Shown here piece after piece: positions 1-5,656 of a stretch of 6,502 nt of DNA. The notes below the pieces were generated by a model. The model was not told where the DNA came from. It made no database searches and saw only the letters and a list, made by a program, of their open reading frames with translations. The first letter of the stretch is position 1. Each line of letters begins with the position of its first letter. The position numbers were made by a program, and so were the translations under genes. Source of the DNA: Candidatus Methanophaga sp. GoMg3.2 (GTDB lineage: Archaea; Halobacteriota; Syntropharchaeia; Alkanophagales; Methanospirareceae); the NCBI GenBank assembly GCA_013180565.1, contig QBUN01000291.1, forward strand, positions 1 through 6,502, written 5' to 3'.

Positions 1-203
1 CCAGCATCTTTTCCATGAGGATTTTGTTCAAACTCATTAATTACCACATGGTCCTCATCTTGACTCTGAAATGTCATTAAAGATAATGAGGTGTTTGAAT
101 CTGATGTGTTATATATTGTATTTGCACTGACAGCGATACCACTTGCGATTATCATCAAAACGATCGAAATCGTCAATATTTCGTAAGCTATTTTGTTTTT
201 CAT
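1..203 (-). CDS. Exported lamin-tail-domain (LTD) protein, N-terminal fragment
   Basis: The reading frame opens with ATG at 203-201 and stays open for 67 codons to the window edge, so the gene is cut and continues to the left. Residues 1-4 are positively charged (MKNK). Residues 9-25 are a hydrophobic segment ending in an A-V-S-A type signal peptidase site near residue 27, so the protein should be exported. A Ser/Thr/Asn-rich linker follows, then residues 52-68 read HVVINEFEQNPHGKDAG. This is the typical opening strand of the lamin-tail domain, whose usual form is VxINEVExNPxGxDxGxEWVELYN. LTD domains are Ig-like beta-sandwiches found in many secreted archaeal and bacterial proteins, often beside nucleases or cell-surface modules. 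The family call rests on this one motif, because the rest lies outside the window. A GA-rich stretch (AAGGAGAGGA, minus strand of 219-228) about 15 bases upstream may be a loose Shine-Dalgarno site. Confidence 0.72.
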   Translation of the reverse strand, partial: MKNKIAYEILTISIVLMIIASGIAVSANTIYNTSDSNTSLSLMTFQSQDEDHVVINEFEQNPHGKDA

Positions 204-228
204 TTTTTTATTTCTATTCCTCTCCTTC

Positions 229-238
229 AAGGCGCCTT
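229..238. repeat. 10-bp perfect palindrome in the LTD-gene leader
   Basis: AAGGCGCCTT is a perfect palindrome between the candidate TATA box and the LTD-gene start. It stands out as GC-rich inside an AT-rich gap. It could be a repressor operator or a very small hairpin in the leader. Nothing else identifies its function, and a 10-bp palindrome can arise by chance. Confidence 0.3.
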
Positions 239-282
239 TCCGTATACCTATTTTTTGTATGTGACCAACATTAAAATAAGCC

Positions 283-291
283 CATATAAAT
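283..291 (-). promoter_or_regulatory. Candidate TATA box for the LTD-protein gene
   Basis: On the minus strand this reads ATTTATATG, preceded by an A-rich stretch that could serve as a BRE. It resembles the archaeal box A consensus TTTATATA. A start about 26 bases downstream would fall near 260 and give a 5' leader of roughly 57 bases before the ATG at 203. The site lies beyond the stop codon of the upstream DUF3160 gene, so the LTD gene probably has its own promoter. Inferred from sequence alone. Confidence 0.5.
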
Positions 292-317
292 TTTTCTTTT
301 GCAATTTTTTCACTGCA

Positions 318-2645
318 TCACCCGTCTACACAAATCCCATCAACCCAGCCAGGCTTTTCCGGAGGTTCCTCCTTTAACATCTCCTTCCACTTATCGTCCG
401 TCAACCGGTCATCCATAGGATGTTTGAACTCGTAATAGCTGAACACCGGCCCGGCACCCAGAATTATCCGGCCGTCGGGAACAATATAAGCAACTAAAAT
501 CAGATCTACGTAGCCCACACCCTCTTCCAAAACCAATTCTGTGTTATCATCAGTATGCACATCAGCAACAATAGTCGTCTCCTTACCTTTGGCATTCACA
601 CCAGCAACGACATAATCCAAATACTCGCCAAAGTCCATTATGAACTTGTAATCATACTCCGTCAACGCCTCGTTCTCCAGTTCCGCTACCGATATGTTCA
701 TCAAACGCTCGATAATGAGGCCTAAATTATGCAGACGATCTTTTTCAGTTTCATTCAAGACATCAAGGTCTACCAGACCCTTCTCGGTCATTTCCGTTAA
801 CGCTAATAAACGCGCGTAGAATTCTGGAACGGGCTCTACATAGCCTACTACTGGCTTTGGCTCAGGTGGCATCCCTTTTAATGACGGCGTATAACTCTGC
901 TTACCATAAAGAATTGTATCATGTCGTAATTCAGTCCATGACGCGAGAGCGGTCTGCAACTCCTTCTCTTGCCATGCTTTTGTATTCATGAACGTTGGGT
1001 ATCCATCGCCAAACTCGGTTAACAGCGGCTTTAGTGTATACAGCCAGCTCCAATACAAGTTTCTATTCCAGTCAGAGCTATTAAAACTTGTGAATTCCGA
1101 TTGGAGCTTGTTTAACTGCTTCTCATAGCTCGTGTTCAGACCAGCATATTCCGTATCGCCCTCTTCTATTAGTATATCCCCTGCCCTTTCAGAACCGAGC
1201 ACAGCCATAATGTCTAAACCGCGAGGGAAACATCTCGCAGGTCCTGCACCTGTGTAACACATCGTGAACGGCGTGCCAGTGCCTGTATACATACCTACTG
1301 CGGGAGAGACTAACTGCTGGAACATGTACGAATCAGGAACGAACCGCTGCCCCATGAATCGCATCCCTTTCGTCTCGTTCAAGCACACATACAGCTTCGC
1401 CTCGGTTATCGGTGGGTAAACGACACAAATGCCACTCCCGCCATATATCTCAGGACTTCTCAGCTTTGCAAGTTCTACCTTTAATTCCAATAGTTTGTCT
1501 TCATCGCTCAGGTCACTGGCATTGTACGCTGTACCAAAAACGATGTTTTGCGCATCACGATACTCATATGGCGTTAAATCATCGGCTGTTCCGACAAAGA
1601 AGGCGGTCACCGAGTAAATTCTGTCCCATATCTCCTGCGCGGTACTATTATTAACAGCTACATCTGGCAGTTCAGAAGCGATCAAAGCAGCTTGTATGGT
1701 TGATCTGTTTGCATCCTGCTCGCTTATCAATGCGTCATCGCCGTTGCAACCTTTTAGCATGAATGCTATCCGGCCATACCACATCATCGCATTAAAATAT
1801 CGTTTCAACTGCTCGCTTCGTGTATAATGCCCTCTTGGCACGTATTGCGAGTAATCCTCGCAATAGCAGCATGGGTAGTCGCAGATGCAGTTGGGATTAG
1901 AATTGAAGATAGCACTTGGATGGAATCCATCATGTTGCGCGATATTTTCCAGCTCCTTGTTAACGTCCTCAATCACATAATCGGGGATAGAGAAATTAAT
2001 CACTTTGATGTCCTCACTACCGTTGTAGCCTTCAGTTGGCGTTTGCAAAAGATTTAATGCAACGGCGAAGTAAGCGACGTTTCTTCGCACTGATTCTTTC
2101 AATTCAGGATCTGTGAAATTCTCATAATCTCTAACGGACTGATTAAGCATTGCATTGCTCATATCTACGAGTGCGTCAAAGAATTCGCGTTCCTCGATGC
2201 CTTTGAGCATCTCATTGAACTGGATATGGTAGAGATGAAGCAGGGTATCGGTGGTAACAAAAATCGGTATGCCCCTATCCTTCATATGTTTATAAGGAGC
2301 TACAATATCGTCTTCTTGCCCATAGTCTAAGATTACAAATCCGTTGGTTCCCAATAGTTCTCCTTCTGTTTCATTTAACCCTAGTTTGGTTATGTCTTCG
2401 ATGTTTGAGACAGTGCTCAGGTTCAAGGGTAAGGGATAAGAAGGTACGCTGGCATTTACTGAGATATTTATTGGCTGATAATAGTAGGAGAAACCGAGTT
2501 CTTGTTTTTCGCTATGTTCCGTAGAAGAAGTGTTATCATAATTTGTTGCATCAGCATCGCCACCGGCAGGCATCGCCGCGCAACCTACAACCAGCACAAA
2601 AGCCATTGAAATCGCCAATATACCACAAACACATCTTTTCGTCAT
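318..2645 (-). CDS. DUF3160-family lipoprotein, heavily sequon-bearing, cell surface
   Basis: A 775-residue protein of the DUF3160 family, whose function is unknown. N-terminal residues 1-21 form a signal sequence ending in the lipobox LVVGC, with C22 as the lipid-anchored cysteine, so the mature protein should sit outside the cytoplasmic membrane. Family-type blocks, recognised from memory, are TTDTLLHLYH (about 131-140), GQRFVPDSYMFQQLVSP (432-448), RCFPRGLDIMAVLGSER (471-487), and a C-terminal part with VADVHTDD (693-700), GYVDLILVAYIVPDG (711-725) and FSYYEFKHPMDDRLTD (735-750). I count 18 N-x-S/T sequons, consistent with archaeal N-glycosylation. An unusual cluster CICDYPCCYC occupies residues 253-262. 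Start choice: an in-frame ATG three codons upstream (2654) directly abuts the AGGGGG Shine-Dalgarno at 2655-2660. The ATG at 2645 has a good 9-base spacing and the same leader layout as divergent hicB. The frame is intact and ends in TGA at 318-320. Confidence 0.85.
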   Translation of the reverse strand: MTKRCVCGILAISMAFVLVVGCAAMPAGGDADATNYDNTSSTEHSEKQELGFSYYYQPINISVNASVPSYPLPLNLSTVSNIEDITKLGLNETEGELLGTNGFVILDYGQEDDIVAPYKHMKDRGIPIFVTTDTLLHLYHIQFNEMLKGIEEREFFDALVDMSNAMLNQSVRDYENFTDPELKESVRRNVAYFAVALNLLQTPTEGYNGSEDIKVINFSIPDYVIEDVNKELENIAQHDGFHPSAIFNSNPNCICDYPCCYCEDYSQYVPRGHYTRSEQLKRYFNAMMWYGRIAFMLKGCNGDDALISEQDANRSTIQAALIASELPDVAVNNSTAQEIWDRIYSVTAFFVGTADDLTPYEYRDAQNIVFGTAYNASDLSDEDKLLELKVELAKLRSPEIYGGSGICVVYPPITEAKLYVCLNETKGMRFMGQRFVPDSYMFQQLVSPAVGMYTGTGTPFTMCYTGAGPARCFPRGLDIMAVLGSERAGDILIEEGDTEYAGLNTSYEKQLNKLQSEFTSFNSSDWNRNLYWSWLYTLKPLLTEFGDGYPTFMNTKAWQEKELQTALASWTELRHDTILYGKQSYTPSLKGMPPEPKPVVGYVEPVPEFYARLLALTEMTEKGLVDLDVLNETEKDRLHNLGLIIERLMNISVAELENEALTEYDYKFIMDFGEYLDYVVAGVNAKGKETTIVADVHTDDNTELVLEEGVGYVDLILVAYIVPDGRIILGAGPVFSYYEFKHPMDDRLTDDKWKEMLKEEPPEKPGWVDGICVDG

Positions 2646-2656
2646 TTTTATCATCC

Positions 2657-2669
2657 CCCTTTTATCCCT
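2657..2669 (-). repeat. Leader motif AGGGATAAAAGGG, copy 1 (DUF3160 gene)
   Basis: On the minus strand this reads AGGGATAAAAGGG and runs into GG and the start region. Its first base is 24 bases upstream of the A of the ATG at 2645. It matches the copy before hicB at 12 of 13 positions in inverted orientation. Its 3' end supplies the Shine-Dalgarno sequence, so part of the likeness comes from ribosome binding. The upstream AGGGATAA part is not explained that way. Confidence 0.45.
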
Positions 2670-2759
2670 ATATTTTAGTGTAACTCTGATTTTATTTTAA
2701 AACTTTTTAAAAGAAAGGTTTTTTATTGATAAACTGTAAGTAAGCATCTGAAAAGTAAA

Positions 2760-2772
2760 AGGGATAAGAGGG
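2760..2772 (+). repeat. Leader motif AGGGATAAGAGGG, copy 2 (hicB)
   Basis: This reads AGGGATAAGAGGG on the plus strand and continues into TGA. GAGGGTGA at 2768-2775 is a good Shine-Dalgarno sequence 8 bases before the ATG at 2784. The motif starts 24 bases before that ATG, the same distance as in the divergent copy. It may be an operator for TA autoregulation, or simply a shared leader type. Confidence 0.45.
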
Positions 2773-2783
2773 TGAAGCAGACC

Positions 2784-2987
2784 ATGTTGAGGCATTTTAC
2801 ATTAGAATATTGGGTAGACGACGATTGGTACGTTGGGCGACTGAAAGAAGTTCCTGGTGTATTTAGTCAGGGCGAATCTCTGGACGAGTTAGAAGAAAAT
2901 ATCCGTGACGCATATCGCTTAATAGTGGAGGCGGAGAGTTCACACCAAATCATGGCGCAGACTAAGGAAATAGGTATAGAGGTGTGA
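2784..2987 (+). CDS. hicB: HicB-family antitoxin (short form, no DNA-binding domain)
   Basis: A 67-residue protein made of the HicB partial-RNase-H-like fold only. The pattern FTLEYWVDDDWYVGRLKEVP (residues 5-24) followed by GVFSQGESLDELEENIRDAY (25-44) is the characteristic HicB core: a strand, a turn, then the P-G-x-x-x-x-G-x-S/T-x-x-E-A-like helix entry. HicB proteins neutralise the HicA mRNA interferase by covering its active site. Many HicB proteins carry a C-terminal ribbon-helix-helix or HTH domain. This one stops after about 67 residues, so it cannot bind an operator through such a domain. The ATG at 2784 is preferred because GAGGGTGA lies 8 bases upstream. An in-frame GTG at 2772 would add four residues. 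It overlaps hicA by 4 bases, so the two are translationally coupled. The antitoxin-first order is known for hicBA loci. Confidence 0.88.
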   Translation: MLRHFTLEYWVDDDWYVGRLKEVPGVFSQGESLDELEENIRDAYRLIVEAESSHQIMAQTKEIGIEV

Positions 2988-3163
2988 AACGTCGTGATAT
3001 TATCAGGGAATTGGTGGACTCAGGATGCTATTTGTACCGTCATGGCAAAAAGCATGACATATACGTAAATCCTAAAAACGGGAAGAAAGCACCTGTACCT
3101 CGGCACTCGGAAATCAGGAACAGTCTTTGCGAACTAATCAGAAAGCAGCTTGGGCTCAAATGA
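2984..3163 (+). CDS. hicA: HicA-family mRNA interferase toxin
   Basis: A 59-residue frame begins with GTG at 2984, overlapping the hicB stop (GTGA), and ends in TGA at 3161-3163. It has the full small dsRBD-like HicA architecture. The N-terminal helix MKRRDIIRELVDSG is followed by YLYRHGKKHDIYVNP (residues 16-30), NGKKAPVPRHSEI (32-44) and the final helix LCELIRKQLGL (48-58). The His in G-K-K-H-D-I-Y (H24) occupies the place of the conserved catalytic histidine, and VPRH is the usual second block. HicA cleaves mRNA independently of, or on, ribosomes and causes reversible growth arrest unless HicB binds it. All expected elements are present, so the toxin looks intact. There is no strong separate Shine-Dalgarno site, only AGAGG (2978-2982) almost touching the start, so translation probably depends on hicB. 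Confidence 0.88.
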   Translation: MKRRDIIRELVDSGCYLYRHGKKHDIYVNPKNGKKAPVPRHSEIRNSLCELIRKQLGLK

Positions 3164-3219
3164 CAAGAAAATAATCAGCTTTGCAAAATCCGCAGATATT
3201 TATACTGGTGTAGATAACT

Positions 3220-3230
3220 GAAAAATTTTA
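3220..3230 (-). terminator. Possible T-rich archaeal terminator at the elp3 end
   Basis: Immediately after the TAA of elp3, the minus strand reads AAATTTTTC, a short U-run of the kind that ends archaeal transcription without a hairpin. It lies in the 64-base convergent gap between hicA and elp3. The plus strand has only a weak TTTTAATTC in the same place for hicA. No stable hairpin is seen. Confidence 0.3.
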
Positions 3231-4784
3231 ATTCAACCTTTTCACCATAAACGGCCCCACCTGGATATAGCCAAACCGCTTGTAATATTCCCGCACACCT
3301 ATCCCGCTCATCACGGCTATTTCTCTGTATCCGTTATCTCGTGCTATCGCCTCCGCGTTATTTAACAACCGTGCCCCATAGCCGCGATGCTGCCAGCTAT
3401 TTATCTTCCGTTCGCCCAAGCCAGCCAATTCGCCATACACGTGCAAGTCACGAACAAGAGCCGCATGTTTCAACTCCACCCTGTGTGGCTGGAACGGGAA
3501 CCGCAATCTCAAAAGCGCAATTAAAATGTCCGCCTCTACATCTTCGTAAGAGAGGAAATATTCCGTGCCGTTACATGCCTCGTATCTTTCGGCCAAAAAT
3601 TTTATGTTACTATTTTCTGCGATTCTACCCTGCAAATGCGAAAGCCCCGCCTCTCTACATCTTATACACCTGCATTTATAGCCCTCTTTGTGCAATTGCT
3701 CGTTCACCAATTGCCTCAGATTACTCTTCTTTACGCCCGCTTCTATGAACTGAGCGGGGATGTCGCGTTGTATTCTTTGTATCCGTACCCACTTAGGTAT
3801 TATCCGTTTCGCATATGCGATTATCTCAATCGCTGCGTCCTCACAAAGCGGCACATAATCGCCTTTCTTCCACTGGTCGTACAACTCCGTACCCTTAACC
3901 ACCAGGGTGGGATATATCTTCAAATAATCCGGCTTGAAGTTCGAATCGTAAAAGATCCGCTCAAACATTTCTTTGTCTGCTTCCGGGGAAGAGCCAGGCA
4001 GCCCGGGCATCAAGTGAAAGCCCACTTTTAAAGCACTGTCCCGCACCCGACTATTCGCCGCTATCGAATCCTCCACAGAATGCCCCCTATCTATATGCTC
4101 TAAGATCTTGTTATTTACTTGCTGCACGCCTAACTCGACTTTTGTCGCGCCCATCGCCAACATGCGATCTATCTCCCCCACCTTTGCATAATCCGGCCTC
4201 GTCTCGAACGTCATACCAGTATTTCTAACTTCTCGCCCGCGCTCAGAGCCGCACTCGGACATCGCCTCCAAGCATCGTCCCACGAACCAGCGTTGATATT
4301 CTAATGGTCTCGCGGTTAGCGTGCCACCCATTAAGATCAACTCAACTTTATCGAAATCATGTCCTATCTCTTCCAGTTGATATAGCCTTGCTTTCACTTG
4401 CTCGTACGGGTCGAAACCATGTTGAAAGGCTCTAATAGCTGCCGGCTCCCGGCCCACATAACTCTGCGGCGACTCGAAATCAGAGAATGGACCACCGGGA
4501 CACATTACACACTTACCATGCGGGCATGGATAAGGCGAAGTCATCACAGCAACAGGGGCAACGCCTGAAGCCGTTCGCATTCTCTTCCTCATTAATCGCA
4601 CTTTAAACTCATCAGGGCACAATTTCAGTACATCTGAGTTCCGAGGGATACTAGGCAGCCGATACTTCTTGCTTATTCGCTTCTTTAGCTCATTTATGCT
4701 ATCTGATTCACTTATTCCTTGTTCGGATACAATATCGGCTATCTCTTTACATGCAAGCTCAAACGCAGTCGTATCCATTGCCAT
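3228..4784 (-). CDS. elp3: Elp3: tRNA uridine-34 carboxymethyltransferase (radical SAM + GNAT)
   Basis: A 518-residue protein with the complete Elp3 layout. The radical-SAM cysteines lie in CPHGKCVMC (C87, C92, C95; the Elp3-specific Cx4CxxC) and bind a 4Fe-4S cluster. LILMGGT (149-155), ETRPD (194-198) and LGVQQVNN (218-225) are further radical-SAM/Elp3 blocks. The zinc motif CRCIRC is at 371-376. The C-terminal GNAT acetyltransferase domain has the acetyl-CoA loop QHRGYG at 465-470 and the family ending IGVREYYKRFGY (495-506). Archaeal Elp3 acts alone, using SAM and acetyl-CoA to place a carboxymethyl group on C5 of wobble U34 in tRNA. Length is normal and no key residue is missing. It starts 17 bases after the PAC2 gene with no clear Shine-Dalgarno. 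A second in-frame ATG (4778) is possible. Its neighbour tRNA-Pro(UGG) is a U34 tRNA and hence a plausible substrate. Confidence 0.96.
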   Translation of the reverse strand: MAMDTTAFELACKEIADIVSEQGISESDSINELKKRISKKYRLPSIPRNSDVLKLCPDEFKVRLMRKRMRTASGVAPVAVMTSPYPCPHGKCVMCPGGPFSDFESPQSYVGREPAAIRAFQHGFDPYEQVKARLYQLEEIGHDFDKVELILMGGTLTARPLEYQRWFVGRCLEAMSECGSERGREVRNTGMTFETRPDYAKVGEIDRMLAMGATKVELGVQQVNNKILEHIDRGHSVEDSIAANSRVRDSALKVGFHLMPGLPGSSPEADKEMFERIFYDSNFKPDYLKIYPTLVVKGTELYDQWKKGDYVPLCEDAAIEIIAYAKRIIPKWVRIQRIQRDIPAQFIEAGVKKSNLRQLVNEQLHKEGYKCRCIRCREAGLSHLQGRIAENSNIKFLAERYEACNGTEYFLSYEDVEADILIALLRLRFPFQPHRVELKHAALVRDLHVYGELAGLGERKINSWQHRGYGARLLNNAEAIARDNGYREIAVMSGIGVREYYKRFGYIQVGPFMVKRLN

Positions 4785-4801
4785 TTTACATTATTCATGT
4801 T

Positions 4802-5575
4802 TCACGCGTATCCACTCAGATATTCGCTTCCTTCTTCTTCTTCCTCTTCCGCCAGTTCATCACCCTTGTGCCCGCGTTCCTCTAAATCCGATGTATCAAC
4901 GCTAATTCCCAATATCTCACCTAATTTATCCACTAGTTCCTTTGCCGCATAATAATCAGGCTCTTCTGCATCTGTCATGTTCTGTGTCGTGCTTGCGAAT
5001 AGACATATCCCTTTTAGCCCTTTCTCTTCCCCTATTGCAACTACAAGTCCGGAAAAGCCAATAAATCGCTCCACATTCGTTCTCTCTATTTCGTGTTTGG
5101 ACATCTCTTCCAATAACTCCTGGTCGGTTGCACAGCATCTTATCCCTTCTTCTATTACCTGCGCACCGAGCGAAAACACCTTTTTTACGTGAAAACGCTT
5201 GAATAAATCCGTAACTGTATCTGCAACCAGATATTGGTTAAGAGAGTCATAAGCCTGATAACCGCGTATTATTAGGATCTTTTTCGCTTCAAGCAGATAA
5301 AATTCCACTTTTGGTAGTTCTACTAAATTACCTTTCGCCCTTATTGTCCCCGCGTTGCTAGGAGCACCAACATAAGAAGGCCCGTAATAAACGCCCGGGA
5401 AACCGTATGAATAGAGTTCCGCAAATAGTCGTGGTTGCAATTTCTCTATAAGCACATCCACTGCAATTTTGCCAACCGACCTTAACCCCGATGAACCTAC
5501 TATCGCTATCGGTGCCTTCAGCGTTGTCTTACTCTTATCGCAGTACGTCACCCAAACTTTTTTCGTTATGCCCAT
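4802..5575 (-). CDS. PAC2-family protein (archaeal proteasome assembly chaperone-like)
   Basis: A 257-residue protein of the PAC2 (formerly DUF75) family. Characteristic parts are the N-terminal strand-turn-helix PIAIVGSSGLRSVGKIAVD (22-40), the block SYGFPGVYYG (56-65), the central KKILIIRGYQAYD (98-110), VFSLGAQVIEEG (133-144) and GFSGLVVAIGEEKGLKGICLF (173-193). Archaeal members such as PbaA/PbaB help assemble the 20S proteasome core. They use a C-terminal HbYX (hydrophobic-Tyr-X) tail that docks into alpha-ring pockets. Here an acidic run (six Glu, 243-248) precedes a terminus ending S-G-Y-A, a penultimate-Tyr tail that is degenerate at the hydrophobic position. Whether this is PbaA, PbaB or another PAC2 paralogue cannot be settled by eye. 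No Shine-Dalgarno lies at normal spacing. CATATAC at 5600-5606, about 28 bases before the ATG, suggests a leaderless transcript. It is probably co-transcribed with elp3 downstream. Confidence 0.85.
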   Translation of the reverse strand: MGITKKVWVTYCDKSKTTLKAPIAIVGSSGLRSVGKIAVDVLIEKLQPRLFAELYSYGFPGVYYGPSYVGAPSNAGTIRAKGNLVELPKVEFYLLEAKKILIIRGYQAYDSLNQYLVADTVTDLFKRFHVKKVFSLGAQVIEEGIRCCATDQELLEEMSKHEIERTNVERFIGFSGLVVAIGEEKGLKGICLFASTTQNMTDAEEPDYYAAKELVDKLGEILGISVDTSDLEERGHKGDELAEEEEEEGSEYLSGYA

Positions 5576-5599
5576 AATATTTTCACATTAATTCCTTTT

Positions 5600-5606
5600 G
5601 TATATG
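5600..5606 (-). promoter_or_regulatory. Candidate TATA box for the PAC2-elp3 unit
   Basis: The minus strand reads CATATAC followed by AAAAGGAAT. The centre is about 28 bases upstream of the A of the PAC2 gene ATG, the spacing expected for a leaderless archaeal transcript. The box lies at the edge of the TATG/CATA tandem repeat, so repeat length would set its upstream context. AAAAGGAAT is too far from the ATG (15 bases or more) to be a convincing Shine-Dalgarno. Confidence 0.4.
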
Positions 5607-5618
5607 TATGTATGTATG
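5603..5618. repeat. Tetranucleotide tandem repeat (TATG)4
   Basis: Four exact copies of TATG on the plus strand (CATA on the minus strand) lie in the 78-base gap between the PAC2 gene and the upstream small membrane-protein gene. On the coding (minus) strand the repeat is just upstream of, and merges with, the candidate TATA box. Confidence 0.85.
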
Positions 5619-5632
5619 TCTTTATTGATTCC

Positions 5633-5656
5633 TTTACTTTACTTTACTTTACTTTA
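5633..5656. repeat. Pentanucleotide tandem repeat (TTTAC)4 + TTTA
   Basis: Four exact copies of TTTAC followed by a partial copy. The partial copy includes the TAA stop codon (5654-5656, minus strand) of the small membrane-protein gene, so the array begins exactly at the end of that gene. On the transcribed strand it reads as GTAAA units. Confidence 0.85.

Larger units (their letters stand above)
2655..2783. promoter_or_regulatory. Divergent promoter/leader region between DUF3160 gene and hicBA
   Basis: This AT-rich gap separates two genes read outward. On the minus strand, AAAATATA around 2670-2677 and TTTTAAAATAAAA around 2690-2702 are possible box A elements for the DUF3160 gene. On the plus strand, CTTTTTAAAAG around 2703-2713 is a possible one for hicB. 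None matches the consensus well enough to choose. Each gene is preceded by AGGGATAA(A/G)AGGG, which begins exactly 24 bases before its ATG (described separately). Confidence 0.4.

Noticed and set aside
1412..1654. Plus-strand open frames opposite the DUF3160 gene (also 1827-2057)
   Set aside because: They lie wholly antisense to a strong family match, show no family-like sequence, and have no promoter or ribosome site.
3164..3227. TATA-like ATATTTATACT as a promoter
   Set aside because: It lies in a convergent gap with no gene start at a suitable distance in either direction.
3341..4031. Overlapping plus-strand open frames opposite elp3
   Set aside because: Composition (Ser/Arg/Tyr/Leu-rich, no motifs) is that of a reverse-strand shadow of the well-supported Elp3 gene.
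4669..4952. Plus-strand open frames across the elp3/PAC2 junction
   Set aside because: The long Ser/Leu/Pro runs come from reading the Glu-rich PAC2 tail codons backwards. They cover two real genes.
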